64,000 bases of DNA from Phytobacter ursingii (lineage in GTDB: Bacteria; Pseudomonadota; Gammaproteobacteria; Enterobacterales; Enterobacteriaceae). The notes below the pieces were generated by a model, which made no database searches, had not been told where the DNA came from, and saw only the letters and a program-made list of their open reading frames with translations. This document shows positions 1 to 10,626 of this stretch, piece after piece. Position 1 is the stretch's first letter. Each line of letters starts with the position of its first letter. Location of the stretch: the NCBI GenBank assembly GCA_901456055.1, contig CABDWT010000016.1:434001-498000 (forward strand). Reading direction: 5' to 3'. Both the position numbers and the translations under genes were made by a program.

Positions 1-1421
1 TAGCCTTTCAGGAACTCAAGGTAGCGCTCCGCCTGTTCTTGCGGGAACTGTTCACGCTCAATCTGCTGCTCCAGGACGTAAAACAGATGAACCGGGTTTG
101 CCGCCACTTCCGCATGGTCGAAGTTAAACACGCGGGAGAGGATCTTAAACGCGAAACGCGTGGACAGGCCGTTCATCCCTTCGTCCACCCCGGCGTAATC
201 ACGATACTCCTGGTAGGACTTGGCTTTCGGGTCTGTATCTTTCAGGCTCTCACCATCATAGACACGCATTTTCGAGTAGATGCTGGAATTTTCCGGCTCT
301 TTCAGGCGCGACAAAATCGAGAAGCGGGCCAGTGTTTCCAGCGTACCGGGGGCGCATGGCGCGCTGGTCAGCTCACTGTGGTTAAGCAGTTTTTCGTAAA
401 TTTTGATCTCTTCGGAGATCCGCAAGCAATAAGGCACTTTGACGATATAGACACGGTCAAGGAACGCCTCATTGTTTTTGTTATTACGGAACGTGACCCA
501 CTCTGATTCGTTGGAGTGCGCAAGAATGATGCCATTAAAGGGAAGTGCAGAAATCCCCTCGGTACCGTTGTAGTTACCTTCCTGGGTAGCGGTCAGCAGG
601 GGGTGCAGTACTTTAATGGGCGCTTTGAACATCTCAACGAATTCCATAATGCCCTGGTTAGCACGGCACAGTGCGCCGGAATAACCATAAGCATCAGGAT
701 CGTTTTGCGCGTGGTTTTCCAGTTTACGGATATCCACTTTACCTACCAGCGCAGAGATGTCCTGGTTGTTCTCATCGCCCGGTTCTGTTTTGGCGATGGC
801 AATCTGTTCAAGCACGGATGGCCAGACTTTGACCACGCGGAATTTGGTGATGTCACCGCCGAAATCATGCAGGCGTTTAGCCGCCCACGGCGACATGATG
901 GTGCCGAGGTAACGACGCGGAACGTTGTATTCCTTTTCCAGAATTTGCGCGTCTTCCTGGGGATTAAACAGGCACAGCGGATGGTCATTTACCGGGCTAC
1001 GTTCGCCATTGGCGCTCAATACGTAGATCGGCACCCGCTGCATTAAGGATTTCAGGCGTTCGGCGAGCGAGGATTTACCGCCACCGACCGGGCCGAGCAA
1101 ATACAGGATCTGTTTCTTCTCTTCCAGACCCTGGGCGGCGTGTTTGAGATAAGAAACAATTTGCTCGATTGCTTCTTCCATGCCATAGAACTCTTCAAAT
1201 GCCGGGTATCGTCCAATAACTCGGTTCGAAAAGAGACGGGAAAGCCGTGGCTCCTGGGCAGTATCCACCATCACTGGCTCACCAATGGCCATCAGTAGCC
1301 TTTCTGCCGCGTTAGCGTAGGCACTGCGGTCTTGCCGACAGATGGTAAGAAATTCCTGCAGTGTGAACTCTTCGTCCTTGGCAGCTTCATAGCGCTGGCG
1401 GTAGTGATCGAATATATTCAT
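1..1421 (-). CDS. yeaG: Serine protein kinase PrkA/YeaG, 3' part missing
   Basis: Stress-response protein kinase of the PrkA family: an AAA-type N-terminal module joined to a kinase-like C-terminal part, cytoplasmic, needed for adaptation to sustained nitrogen starvation in E. coli. The frame opens at ATG 1421 (MNIFDHYRQRYEAAKDEEF) with AAAGGA upstream and runs off the left edge after about 473 of the usual 644 codons, so the C-terminus lies outside the window. The P-loop GPVGGGKSS lies near residue 110 and the sequence follows E. coli YeaG almost residue for residue. In E. coli it is co-transcribed with yeaH. A sigma-54 promoter lies about 100 bases upstream (1521-1536). Identification is secure. 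Confidence 0.97.
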   Translation of the reverse strand, partial: MNIFDHYRQRYEAAKDEEFTLQEFLTICRQDRSAYANAAERLLMAIGEPVMVDTAQEPRLSRLFSNRVIGRYPAFEEFYGMEEAIEQIVSYLKHAAQGLEEKKQILYLLGPVGGGKSSLAERLKSLMQRVPIYVLSANGERSPVNDHPLCLFNPQEDAQILEKEYNVPRRYLGTIMSPWAAKRLHDFGGDITKFRVVKVWPSVLEQIAIAKTEPGDENNQDISALVGKVDIRKLENHAQNDPDAYGYSGALCRANQGIMEFVEMFKAPIKVLHPLLTATQEGNYNGTEGISALPFNGIILAHSNESEWVTFRNNKNNEAFLDRVYIVKVPYCLRISEEIKIYEKLLNHSELTSAPCAPGTLETLARFSILSRLKEPENSSIYSKMRVYDGESLKDTDPKAKSYQEYRDYAGVDEGMNGLSTRFAFKILSRVFNFDHAEVAANPVHLFYVLEQQIEREQFPQEQAERYLEFLKG

Positions 1422-1520
1422 GGCATGCCGTCCTTTCGTTTTTTAGCACAGGTAAAGAGCCGTTCATATGAATAGTAGAGGCTCCCGGAAGCGTTAACTG
1501 AACGACGCTAAGAGTCATAC

Positions 1521-1536
1521 AGCAACCCTCATGCCA
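1521..1536 (-). promoter_or_regulatory. Sigma-54 promoter of yeaG
   Basis: Read on the minus strand the sequence is TGGCATGAGGGTTGCT. It fits TGGCACGNNNNTTGCW with the exact GG-N10-GC spacing. Transcription would start near 1510, leaving a leader of about 90 bases before the ATG at 1421. NtrC/sigma-54 control of yeaGH is established in E. coli, which supports the call. Confidence 0.8.
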
Positions 1537-1598
1537 GGTTGCATGTCATTAACAAAATGCGGGTTCGTTAAATCGTCTTCTTATATTTAAGCGTAGAT

Positions 1599-1623
1599 GG
1601 CATTTGCAAAACTTGCATGCCAC
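1599..1623. repeat. Imperfect inverted repeat upstream of the yeaG sigma-54 promoter
   Basis: Arms TGGCATTTGCAA and TTGCATGCCA flank a 3-base centre. It lies about 65-100 bases upstream of the -24 element of yeaG, the usual distance of an NtrC-type enhancer, but it does not match the TGCAC-N7-GTGCA consensus well. Its role is inferred from position only. Confidence 0.4.
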
Positions 1624-1855
1624 CTAAAACTAATTTCAATGACATATCAATAACTCATCCATAAAAGCTTTCTTTTGTGATAAGCCTTCCACTCTCAAAT
1701 CACAGCGGCTTCATAAAACAGTAAGCCCCCTGTCATATACAGACCACAGGCTATAGGGTTTAGTTTTGTAATGATTAAGTAAAAAAATTTGGGATGACTG
1801 TCCTGGACGGTTAAACTTCACTCCGCCGATTATTGACTACAGGAATTAATGGACT

Positions 1856-2602
1856 GTGATGAAACTCAAACTCCTGGCACTGGGCGTGCTGATCGCTTCT
1901 TCTACATTTGCTGCCAGCGCCGAAAGCAATTTCTCCCTGGGCGCGGGTGTGGGCGTGGTAGAGACGCCGTATAAACAGTACGACAATAAAGCCTATCCGA
2001 TTCCGGTTATTACCTATGAAAGCGATGACTTCTGGTTTCGTGGTTTAGGCGGTGGCTACTACCTGTGGAAGGATCAGGCCGACCAACTCTCCATCTTCGC
2101 CGCCTACTCCCCCTGGAGCTTTAAACCAGGTGACAGTGACAATAATCAACTGCGTCAATTGAATAAACGTAAGTCAACCGCAGTGGCGGGGCTTTCTTAT
2201 ATTCATAATACCGAATATGGTTTTCTGCGTACGTCACTGGCAGGCGATGTGCTTGATAACAGTAATGGTGTGACATGGGATCTGGCCTGGTTGTATCGCT
2301 ATACCAATGGCGGTCTGACGCTGACGCCGGGCATCGGCGTTGAATGGAGCAGTGATAATCAAAACGAGTACTATTATGGTGTATCTCGCGCAGAATCGCG
2401 TCGCAGCGGCCTTAATAGTTACGATCCGGACAATGGCTGGAGCCCTTATCTGGAACTTACCGCCAGCTATCGTTTGACAGATAACTGGAGTGTTTACGGC
2501 ACCGGGCGCTTCACCCATCTGTCTGATGAAATCAAAGACAGTCCGATGGTGGATAAATCCTGGGCCGGATTGTTATCCACAGGGGTAACGTATCGTTTTT
2601 GA
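1856..2602 (+). CDS. mipA: MltA-interacting outer-membrane protein MipA (OmpV family)
   Basis: Outer-membrane scaffold protein that in E. coli bridges the lytic transglycosylase MltA and the synthase PBP1B. The 248-residue product has a signal peptide (KLKLLALGVLIASS, cleavage near ASA-ES), followed by an OmpV/MipA beta-barrel rich in aromatic residues and ending with a C-terminal phenylalanine (TYRF), as outer-membrane proteins do. The start is GTG 1856, giving the same length as E. coli MipA; an ATG directly follows at 1859 and could serve equally. AGGA lies 11 bases upstream of the GTG. A strong terminator follows at 2634. Single-gene unit. Confidence 0.95.
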   Translation: MMKLKLLALGVLIASSTFAASAESNFSLGAGVGVVETPYKQYDNKAYPIPVITYESDDFWFRGLGGGYYLWKDQADQLSIFAAYSPWSFKPGDSDNNQLRQLNKRKSTAVAGLSYIHNTEYGFLRTSLAGDVLDNSNGVTWDLAWLYRYTNGGLTLTPGIGVEWSSDNQNEYYYGVSRAESRRSGLNSYDPDNGWSPYLELTASYRLTDNWSVYGTGRFTHLSDEIKDSPMVDKSWAGLLSTGVTYRF

Positions 2603-2633
2603 TTGTGCTTTTTTATAGTGCGATCTGTGCATC

Positions 2634-2664
2634 AAAACAGGGCTATTGGCCCTGTTTTGCTTTA
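2634..2664 (+). terminator. Rho-independent terminator of mipA
   Basis: Perfect 10-bp stem AAAACAGGGC / GCCCTGTTTT with loop TATTG. It separates mipA from yeaE. Confidence 0.8.
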
Positions 2665-2693
2665 CGGTGGTGCATTTAGCGCAGGAGGATGAT

Positions 2694-3551
2694 ATGGCTC
2701 AGAGAAAGGTAGTCTTCGCGGGCGAAGTGGCGCTGCCTGCTATTGGTCAGGGAACCTGGTATATGGGGGAAAATGATCGTCAGCGTAGTAAAGAGGTGGA
2801 TGCACTACGGGCGGGCATTGACGCGGGTCTCAGGCTCATCGATACGGCGGAAATGTACGCAGACGGTGGGGCAGAAGAGGTGGTTGGTGAGGCACTCCAG
2901 GGGGGCTTACGCGACAACATCTATCTGGTTTCGAAAGTCTATCCATGGAATGCCGGCGGTAAAAAGGCGATTGCGGCCTGTGAGGCCAGCCTGCGCCGTC
3001 TGAAAACCGACTATCTGGATCTTTATCTGCTGCACTGGCGTGGCAATTTCTCGCTGACCGAAACGGTTGATGTGATGGAGACGCTAATTGAACAGGGCAA
3101 AATCCGCCGCTGGGGCGTATCGAATCTCGACTATGCCGATATGCAAGAACTCTGGCGGGTGCAGGGCGGTAAAGCCTGTGTGACCGATCAGGTGCTTTAC
3201 CATCTGGGTTCACGCGGGATCGAATATGACCTGCTGCCCTGGTGTCAGGAACAACAGATGCCGGTAATGGCTTATTGCCCTCTGGCACAGGCTGGCCGCC
3301 TGCGGGACGGGTTGATGAATAACAGCGTGGTGGCCGATATTGCTCGTGCCCATAATGCGACGGCGGCGCAAATTCTGCTGGCATGGGTTATTAGTCACAA
3401 AGGGGTGATGGCGATTCCAAAGGCGGGCAGTGTCGCGCATGCGCAGGAAAATGCCGCTGCGTTGGATATTATCCTGACACAAGAGGAGCTGGGACGCCTG
3501 AATGACGCATTCCCCGCGCCGGGCCGTAAAACACCGCTTGACGTTGTCTAA
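2694..3551 (+). CDS. yeaE: Aldo/keto reductase YeaE (methylglyoxal reductase)
   Basis: NADPH-dependent aldo-keto reductase of the (beta/alpha)8 family; the E. coli protein reduces methylglyoxal and other aldehydes. The start at ATG 2694 (MAQRKVVFAGE) is chosen because GGAGG stands just upstream, the length (285) matches E. coli YeaE (284), and the longer frame would begin inside the mipA terminator. Visible family features: GQGTWYMG at the N-terminus, the catalytic Asp/Tyr segment IDTAEMYADGGAE, Lys in LVSKVYPWN, His in YLLHW, and the cofactor-binding motif AIPKAGS near residue 245. It converges with yeaD across a 41-base gap. Confidence 0.95.
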   Translation: MAQRKVVFAGEVALPAIGQGTWYMGENDRQRSKEVDALRAGIDAGLRLIDTAEMYADGGAEEVVGEALQGGLRDNIYLVSKVYPWNAGGKKAIAACEASLRRLKTDYLDLYLLHWRGNFSLTETVDVMETLIEQGKIRRWGVSNLDYADMQELWRVQGGKACVTDQVLYHLGSRGIEYDLLPWCQEQQMPVMAYCPLAQAGRLRDGLMNNSVVADIARAHNATAAQILLAWVISHKGVMAIPKAGSVAHAQENAAALDIILTQEELGRLNDAFPAPGRKTPLDVV

Positions 3552-3558
3552 GGAAAGT

Positions 3559-3585
3559 GTCCCTCTCCTTTACCGGAAGAGGGAC
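3559..3585. terminator. Hairpin between convergent yeaE and yeaD
   Basis: An 8-bp stem GTCCCTCT / AGAGGGAC with an 11-base loop between the two stop codons. There is no clear T-run on either side, so termination is likely but weakly supported. Confidence 0.45.
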
Positions 3586-3592
3586 CGCTGCA

Positions 3593-4477
3593 TTAGCGTT
3601 TGATGACGCGAATCGTCTGTGACAGACGAGACGGTTTTTCTTCGGTGGTTTTTTGCGGTGCGGTCGCGCAGGCAGACTCAACGCAGACAAAGGTTTTATA
3701 ACCATCATCCGGCATATCGGTCATGCTGGCGGAGAGTGCCGGACCCGGGTTCCATGCGACAACATTTTTATGATGATGGTGGATCACTTCAATGGTGCGG
3801 TTCAGCGCACTATCATGAATCACACTGCAGGCTTCCGGGTTCAGATAGACGCGATCGGTACGATCCGGGAAGGTCTGCACGCCATCGGTCAATGCATCTT
3901 CTTGCGCGTTGTTCACTTTATCAATAAAACGATCGCCCAGGCCGCTGACTTTCACAGCATGGATATCGCCAACGTTGAAATAGGTATGCAGTGCTGAGGT
4001 GGTTTCGAAATCACCGTGCGCTTCCAGTTCGATTTCGCACGTTTTACCCAATTTATAGCGGGCAAACAGCGTGAACTCATGCGGCCAGTATTGGCGGGAT
4101 GCTTCGCTGCTGTGCAGCTCAAATGTCAGCACAACGCCATTGTCGTCTTCATTATGCGCTTTCAGTGTCCATGCCAGATTACGGGCGAAGCCGTGAGCAG
4201 GCAGGCCCTGTTGCGCTGCCGGGCCAAACCAGGGCCAGCAGATCGGTACGCCGCCGCGCAGCGCCACGCCGTTTTTGAACGGCGTGTTGCCGCTCAACCA
4301 CAGCGCTTCGTCTTCACCCTGCGGTTTCCAGGAGAGCAGATGCGCCCCCTGCAAAGCAAAAGAGGCTTTAACTTGTGGGTGATCGATAACGATAACCTCC
4401 AGTTCATCCATCAGGCGGCGAGAGAGGGTGGAGGTAATTTGTTCAACAACCGGGAGAGCAAAAATTTTGTTTATCAT
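3593..4477 (-). CDS. yeaD: D-hexose-6-phosphate epimerase-like protein YeaD
   Basis: Aldose 1-epimerase superfamily protein (glucose-6-phosphate 1-epimerase type) of 294 residues, the same length as E. coli YeaD, with near-identical blocks such as GAHLLSWKP, GGVPICWPWFG, GLPAHGFARN and LHTYFNVGD. His in PAHGFAR, His in LHTYF and the C-terminal Glu in VCVE are the expected sugar-phosphate binding and catalytic positions. It lies downstream of gapA on the same strand, beyond the gapA terminator. That fits a housekeeping role in keeping hexose-phosphate anomers balanced, but the exact substrate is inferred from the family. Confidence 0.94.
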   Translation of the reverse strand: MINKIFALPVVEQITSTLSRRLMDELEVIVIDHPQVKASFALQGAHLLSWKPQGEDEALWLSGNTPFKNGVALRGGVPICWPWFGPAAQQGLPAHGFARNLAWTLKAHNEDDNGVVLTFELHSSEASRQYWPHEFTLFARYKLGKTCEIELEAHGDFETTSALHTYFNVGDIHAVKVSGLGDRFIDKVNNAQEDALTDGVQTFPDRTDRVYLNPEACSVIHDSALNRTIEVIHHHHKNVVAWNPGPALSASMTDMPDDGYKTFVCVESACATAPQKTTEEKPSRLSQTIRVIKR

Positions 4478-4624
4478 GGTGCAATCCTTCGTTTAGCAAG
4501 ACACAAAATCATGAAAGCTGCATCAGGACGGGAAGTCTGGGGAGAGCCGGGAACACAGACGTTTCTGTGGCCAGTATCCGCGAGCAGCGCCAGTGAGGAA
4601 GCAGCTTTCAGGATGACGCGAAAC

Positions 4625-4652
4625 ATAAAAAAAGGCGACCGAAGTCGCCTTT
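4625..4652 (-). terminator. Rho-independent terminator of gapA
   Basis: On the minus strand, AAAGGCGAC / GTCGCCTTT stem with a 4-base loop followed by a run of Ts (the A-run at 4627-4633). A classical strong terminator 24 bases past the gapA stop. Confidence 0.9.
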
Positions 4653-4675
4653 ATAGATCAATTTCTCATCCCAAC

Positions 4676-6013
<1,338 letters not shown>

Positions 6014-6427
6014 ATGACGACGAAATCCTCTCAGGATGACCTGAAACAAAATCTGACAGAGATGCAGTTCTATGTGACGCAAGATCACGGTACCGAACCG
6101 CCTTTTACAGGTCGTCTTTTACACAACAAGCGTGAAGGCGTGTACCACTGTCTGGTATGCGACGCGCCGCTGTTTCATTCACAGACCAAATATGATTCAG
6201 GTTGCGGCTGGCCGAGTTTTTTCGAGCCGGTAAGTGAAGAGTCTATCCGTTATCTTAACGATTACTCGCACGGCATGCAGCGCGTTGAAATTCGTTGCGG
6301 TAATTGTGACGCGCATCTGGGACATGTTTTCCCGGATGGACCACAACCGACCGGTGAACGTTATTGCGTAAATTCCGCCTCTTTGAGTTTTACCGACGAT
6401 GAAAACGGCGATCGGACTCAGGGATGA
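6014..6427 (+). CDS. msrB: Peptide-methionine (R)-S-oxide reductase MsrB
   Basis: Repairs methionine-R-sulfoxide in proteins, with reducing power from thioredoxin; cytoplasmic. The 137-residue length equals E. coli MsrB. Structural zinc ligands are two CxxC pairs, Cys46/Cys49 (CLVC) and Cys95/Cys98 (CGNC), and the catalytic nucleophile is Cys118 in RYCVNSAS. The block SGCGWPSF is the typical substrate-binding segment. It is followed after 40 bases by yeaC on the same strand, as in E. coli, so the two are probably one transcript. Confidence 0.97.
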   Translation: MTTKSSQDDLKQNLTEMQFYVTQDHGTEPPFTGRLLHNKREGVYHCLVCDAPLFHSQTKYDSGCGWPSFFEPVSEESIRYLNDYSHGMQRVEIRCGNCDAHLGHVFPDGPQPTGERYCVNSASLSFTDDENGDRTQG

Positions 6428-6467
6428 GGAATCGATTCAGCTATTATTCCACTGGAGTTAATTTAGC

Positions 6468-6746
6468 ATGGATTTCGAACAAGTCATTAACAGTATGACG
6501 CCGGACATCTACCAGCGTCTGGTTACCGCTGTTGAATTGGGCAAGTGGCCGGACGGTGTTGCGCTGACGGCGGAACAAAAAGAGAACAGTCTGCAACTGG
6601 TCATGCTTTGGCAGGCCCGCCATAACACCGACGCGCAGCACATGACCATTGACACCCAGGGACAGATGGTGATGAAGAGCAAGCAGCAACTGAAAGAAGA
6701 CTTCGGTATTACGCCGAAGCCGATTGCGACGCTGAAAATGCAATGA
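6468..6746 (+). CDS. yeaC: DUF1315 family protein YeaC
   Basis: Small conserved protein of 92 residues (E. coli YeaC 90) of unknown function, with the characteristic blocks SMTPDIYQRLVTAVELGKWPDG and QLVMLWQARHN. It is acidic and soluble, with no signal peptide or membrane segment. Its only hint of function is the conserved position behind msrB, which suggests co-expression. Converges with pncA. Confidence 0.9.
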   Translation: MDFEQVINSMTPDIYQRLVTAVELGKWPDGVALTAEQKENSLQLVMLWQARHNTDAQHMTIDTQGQMVMKSKQQLKEDFGITPKPIATLKMQ

Positions 6747-6755
6747 TGCGCGAGG

Positions 6756-6788
6756 CCCCGGCCACGATTGTTCGCTTGATAGCCGGGG
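6756..6788. terminator. Hairpin between convergent yeaC and pncA
   Basis: Stem CCCCGGC (6756-6762) / GCCGGGG (6782-6788). It is placed between two stop codons and is probably a bidirectional terminator, though the T-tract is poor. Confidence 0.5.
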
Positions 6789-6812
6789 TTAAGCCAGTAA
6801 GCGGGAAAAACG

Positions 6813-7454
6813 TTAGCTCTGCGTTTCCTGCCAGTCAGCCAGCGTATAAAGCGTTGCACCCTCGACTGACATTTCCATAAAGGCATGCGCGCTATCCTGA
6901 GGGGTGATATTCACCCCACGGCAGCCATCGGTAATGACGTTGACGCGGTAGCCCAGTTTCAGCGCATCCAGCACGGTAAATTTCACGCAATAATCAGTGG
7001 CGAGCCCCATGATGGTTAGCTCAGCAATGCCATGCTGACGCAACCAGTCGTCGAGCCCGGTTTTCTGCCGATGCCCGTTATCAAAAAAAGCGCTGTAGCT
7101 ATCGATAGCCGGATTCTGCCCCTTGTGAAACACCGCATCCATTGCTGAGGCTTTCAACAGGGGATGTAACGCCGCGCCTTCGCTGTGCTGTACGCAATGA
7201 TCCGGCCAGAAGGTTTGCGCCAGGCCATCAAGCACTCCTTGTGAAAAGGGCGCAACCTGATGCTGACTGGCGAAACTGCCATGATTAGCCGGATGCCAGT
7301 CCTGCGTCGCCAGTACAGGTTCGCCGCGTGCCTGGCACCAGTCAATCAGCGTGTTCGCCACATCGACCGTGCTGTCGCCTTCTGCCACGGCCAGCGCGCC
7401 GCCTGCACAGAAATCATTTTGCAGGTCGACCAGGAGCAACGCGCGTTGTTTCAT
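6813..7454 (-). CDS. pncA: Nicotinamidase PncA
   Basis: Hydrolyses nicotinamide to nicotinate for NAD salvage; also the pyrazinamide-activating enzyme. The start at ATG 7454 (MKQRALLLVDLQNDF) has AAGGA 8 bases upstream and gives 213 residues as in E. coli. The catalytic triad is Asp10 (LVDLQNDF), Lys near 111 (FHKGQNP) and Cys near 156 (ATDYCVKFT). The metal site DWHPANH is present. It follows ansA with a 10-base gap on the same strand, so ansA-pncA form an operon. Confidence 0.97.
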   Translation of the reverse strand: MKQRALLLVDLQNDFCAGGALAVAEGDSTVDVANTLIDWCQARGEPVLATQDWHPANHGSFASQHQVAPFSQGVLDGLAQTFWPDHCVQHSEGAALHPLLKASAMDAVFHKGQNPAIDSYSAFFDNGHRQKTGLDDWLRQHGIAELTIMGLATDYCVKFTVLDALKLGYRVNVITDGCRGVNITPQDSAHAFMEMSVEGATLYTLADWQETQS

Positions 7455-7464
7455 CGGGGTTTCC

Positions 7465-8481
7465 TTATTCGTCAGCAGTGAGTTCACCGCGCAGATTCTG
7501 CGTCATGGCGCTTCGAATCGCGGCCGCGTCCAGTTCCTGGCTCAACAGATAATGCAGTTTAGTCAGTGTGGCCTCTACCGTCATATCCGCGCCGCCAATC
7601 ACGCCTGCGTGCGCCAGTGCGTTGCCTGTGGCGTAACCGCCCATATTAACCTTACCCGACATACACTGCGTCAGGTTAACCACCACAATGCCACGCGCAC
7701 TGGCTTCCTGTAACTCTTTGAGGAACTCGCCGTTTTGCGGCGCGTTGCCTACACCATAAGAGCGCAGGATCAGCGCTTTAACGGGTTGACGCAGGAAGTT
7801 TCTTACCACGTCTGCCGAGATGCCAGGATAAATCGTCACCACGCCAATCGGCTGCGGGGTGATCGGATGGACAATCAGTTCGCCGCTACCGTGCGGCGCA
7901 GGTGGTGTATTGAGGCGACGAATATGAATTCCCGCTTCCAGCAGCGGCGACAGATTCGGCGAGGCAAAGGCGTCGAAACCGTCAGCATGCGCTTTCGTCG
8001 TGCGGTTACCGCGATAGAGGCGGTTGTTAAAAAACAACGTCACTTCGTTAATCGGGAAGTTGGCCGCCACGTACAGCGAGTTGAGCAAATTGATCTGCCC
8101 GTCGGAACGCAGTTCCGCCAGCGGAATTTGCGAGCCGGTGACGATAACCGGCTTACTCAGGTTTTCCAGCATAAACGACAGCGCCGAGGCGGTGTATGCC
8201 ATGGTGTCGGTGCCGTGCAGGATAACAAAGCCATCATAATCGTTGTAATGGGTTTTGATATCGTCAGCGATATGCTGCCAGTCTTCCGGCGTCATATCGG
8301 AGGAGTCCATCAACGGATCATATTCGTGGATGGTGAAGTCAGGCATTTCGGGACGATGGAATTCAGGCATTAACGCCAGTTGGCGTTGCAGATGACCGGA
8401 GACGGGAACATAGCCGTGTTCGGAGCGTTGCATACCGATGGTACCGCCAGTGTAGGCAACATAAATCGATTTCTTTTGCAT
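7465..8481 (-). CDS. ansA: Cytoplasmic L-asparaginase I
   Basis: Hydrolyses asparagine to aspartate and ammonia. The 338 residues equal E. coli AnsA in length. The two catalytic threonine motifs are TGGTIG (Thr14) and HGTDTMAY (Thr91-Asp92). There is no signal peptide, which separates it from the periplasmic type II enzyme. First gene of the ansA-pncA operon; both release ammonia from amides, in keeping with the nitrogen-metabolism theme of the window. Confidence 0.97.
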   Translation of the reverse strand: MQKKSIYVAYTGGTIGMQRSEHGYVPVSGHLQRQLALMPEFHRPEMPDFTIHEYDPLMDSSDMTPEDWQHIADDIKTHYNDYDGFVILHGTDTMAYTASALSFMLENLSKPVIVTGSQIPLAELRSDGQINLLNSLYVAANFPINEVTLFFNNRLYRGNRTTKAHADGFDAFASPNLSPLLEAGIHIRRLNTPPAPHGSGELIVHPITPQPIGVVTIYPGISADVVRNFLRQPVKALILRSYGVGNAPQNGEFLKELQEASARGIVVVNLTQCMSGKVNMGGYATGNALAHAGVIGGADMTVEATLTKLHYLLSQELDAAAIRSAMTQNLRGELTADE

Positions 8482-8552
8482 GATAGAAAATGTGTTGTCG
8501 CAGAGTGGGGGGAGTATATACGCAGTGAATGAATGATGCAGCGAAAGCGCGA

Positions 8553-8588
8553 AGAAAAGGCGGAGTCAGCGTGATGCCGATCTCCGCC
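8553..8588 (-). terminator. Rho-independent terminator of sppA
   Basis: On the minus strand, a GGCGGAG / CTCCGCC stem (8559-8565 with 8582-8588) is followed by TTTTCTTC. It lies 23 bases past the sppA stop. Confidence 0.8.
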
Positions 8589-8610
8589 TGCATACAAAAT
8601 GTTCAGTTTG

Positions 8611-10464
8611 TTAGCGAATGTTGGCGCAGGTCAGGCAAAACGCGTAACGGTTTTGCGGATCGTTAAACGCCGCCAGTTTGTCTGTTTCAGCTTTGACCTG
8701 AACCGCCGCATTGGCCAGTGGCGCAGGCAGATACGCCTGCAATGCCTGTGGCAACATAGCGCGTACGGAACCTGACATGCTGTCCATCACGCGATCAAAA
8801 AATGAGGGCTCATCCTGATACCAGTCCACATGCCACTGTTTGAGTTTCGCCAGCTCTGCCGCTTTGCTCAGCGCATCGTCGAAATCACCCAACCCGTCGA
8901 CCAGCCCGTTGGCTTTCGCATCCTGCCCGGTCCAGACGTGACCCTGGGCGATTTTATCAATCTGTTCCGGCGTACTGTTACGCGACTGGGCAACCAGAGT
9001 GATAAAGCGTTTGTAGCCGTTCTCAATGCTTATCTGCATCATCTGCTGAACTTCCGGCGGCAGCGCTTTGGTCATGCTGACATCCGCCAGGGGTGACGTT
9101 GCCACGCCGTCGGTATGCACGCCAATGCTGTCAAGGCTGTTCTCCAGCGTATTGATGACGCCAAAAATGCCAATCGACCCGGTCAGTGTGCTGGCATTGG
9201 CCACAATATAGTTCGCAGGCGTAGAGATCCAGTAACCGCCGGATGCCGCCATACCGCCCATGGAGACCACGACCGGTTTGCCTGCCGCGCGCGCTGCGGC
9301 CAGTTCAGAGCGAATCACTTCCGAGGCGCTTACGCTGCCGCCAGGGCTATTAACACGCAGGACAATGGCTTTCACTTTCGGATCCAGACGTGCATCGCGG
9401 ATCTGCGACGCGGTAGTATCACCACCCACGTTCCCCGGGGTTTCATTACCGTCCATGATCGCGCCATTTGCAAAGACGACGGCGACGGCGTCGCCCATAT
9501 CGCTCGGTTTTTTCAACTGATAATCGTAATAGCTGATGGCACGGAAATTTTTGTCTTTATCATCCCAGCCAAACTGTTTGGTCAGCGCTTTTTCCGCATC
9601 AGCGCTTGAACCCAGTTCGTCCACCAGTTTGTTATCCAGCGCGTATTTAGCCGTATCGCCATCAACTTTACGCAGCCCGTCCAGCACGCCTTGGGCGCCT
9701 GGGAAGATCTGCTGTGCGGTAACCTGGCGGTTGGCGGCGATGGTATTGAGATAGTTTTGCCAGAGTTCGCCTACCCAACGGCTGTCGGCATCGCGCGCGG
9801 CCGGAGACATGTCGTCGCGGATAAACGGCTCGACGGCGGATTTATAGGTTCCGACGCGGAACACATGGGTGCTCACTTTCAGTTTGTCGAGCAGGGATTT
9901 GTAATACAGCCCGTTAGTGGCGAAGCCATGCAGATCAACCACCCCTTGCGGCGAGAGCCAAATCTTATTGGCAAAACTTGCAAGGTAATACTGGCCCTGG
10001 CTGTAGTTATCGCCCACCGCATAAACCGGCTTACCGCTGTCGCGGAACTCACGCAGCGCCTTACCGATATACTGCATAGAAGGCTGATCCGCTCCGGCGA
10101 AGTTTTTCAAATCCAGCACAATCCCCGTGATATTCCGGTCTGATTGCGCCTGACGAATGGTGTCGACGATATCGAACAGCGAGTTTTCCTGCAGGCGGTC
10201 GGAGCTTGCGCCAAAGAACTGGCGGCCCAGTGCGCCGAGTCGGTTGCTGGCAGACGGTTTATCCACTACCACACCGGTAATATCCATCAATAATGCACCC
10301 CGGCTGGCATGTTCTGCTTTGCTGTCGCTAAACTGCATCCACAGACCGACGCCGACCAGCACCAATAAAATAAAGAACAAATTGAGCACCAGATTGCGGA
10401 TAAAGTTCAGCAATCGCCATGTCCACTTAAAAAAAACGGCAATAAAGCGCCAAAGGGTTCGCAT
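8611..10464 (-). CDS. sppA: Signal peptide peptidase SppA (protease IV)
   Basis: Inner-membrane serine protease that degrades cleaved signal peptides; it forms a tetrameric bowl facing the periplasm. The start at ATG 10464 ([19 protein letters not shown]) has GGGAGA upstream and gives 617 residues (E. coli 618). One N-terminal membrane anchor (about residues 25-45, [16 protein letters not shown]) is followed by two tandem peptidase S49 domains. The Ser/Lys dyad is split between them: Lys in [10 protein letters not shown] near 208 and Ser in [10 protein letters not shown] near 408. It has its own terminator and is read away from ydjA. Confidence 0.97.
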   Translation of the reverse strand: MRTLWRFIAVFFKWTWRLLNFIRNLVLNLFFILLVLVGVGLWMQFSDSKAEHASRGALLMDITGVVVDKPSASNRLGALGRQFFGASSDRLQENSLFDIVDTIRQAQSDRNITGIVLDLKNFAGADQPSMQYIGKALREFRDSGKPVYAVGDNYSQGQYYLASFANKIWLSPQGVVDLHGFATNGLYYKSLLDKLKVSTHVFRVGTYKSAVEPFIRDDMSPAARDADSRWVGELWQNYLNTIAANRQVTAQQIFPGAQGVLDGLRKVDGDTAKYALDNKLVDELGSSADAEKALTKQFGWDDKDKNFRAISYYDYQLKKPSDMGDAVAVVFANGAIMDGNETPGNVGGDTTASQIRDARLDPKVKAIVLRVNSPGGSVSASEVIRSELAAARAAGKPVVVSMGGMAASGGYWISTPANYIVANASTLTGSIGIFGVINTLENSLDSIGVHTDGVATSPLADVSMTKALPPEVQQMMQISIENGYKRFITLVAQSRNSTPEQIDKIAQGHVWTGQDAKANGLVDGLGDFDDALSKAAELAKLKQWHVDWYQDEPSFFDRVMDSMSGSVRAMLPQALQAYLPAPLANAAVQVKAETDKLAAFNDPQNRYAFCLTCANIR

Positions 10465-10626
10465 GTATTCTCCCTGGTTAGTAACGTTTGCCGCTGCCCT
10501 GAGCGACAAGTGTGGTTATCCTAATTAGCCTGGCTCCTGTTGTCAGCAGGAATCGCTGCTGGTGCTGTAACAAAATCTACGCACGTGTTAATTTTAGGAA
10601 CAAATTTCAATACAGGAGTTTAACTA

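Larger units (their letters stand above)
1422..1855. other. yeaG-mipA divergent intergenic region
   Basis: A 434-base gap between divergently read yeaG and mipA with no credible ORF. It holds the sigma-54 promoter for yeaG at 1521-1536 on the minus strand and an imperfect inverted repeat at 1599-1623 (arms TGGCATTTGCAA and TTGCATGCCA) further upstream, which is where an enhancer-binding protein would sit. The mipA side is AT-rich; I could not fix its promoter with confidence. Confidence 0.6.

Noticed and set aside
1603-1623. TGGCATGCAAGTTTTGCA (minus strand) as a sigma-54 promoter for yeaG
   Set aside because: Spacing is GG-N12-GC; the site at 1521-1536 has the correct spacing.
2646-2693. 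Upstream extension of yeaE
   Set aside because: It begins within the mipA terminator hairpin; GGAGG before ATG 2694 and the family length fix the later start.
8363-8597. Two overlapping ~75-codon frames upstream of ansA
   Set aside because: They overlap the ansA start and the sppA terminator and have no support.
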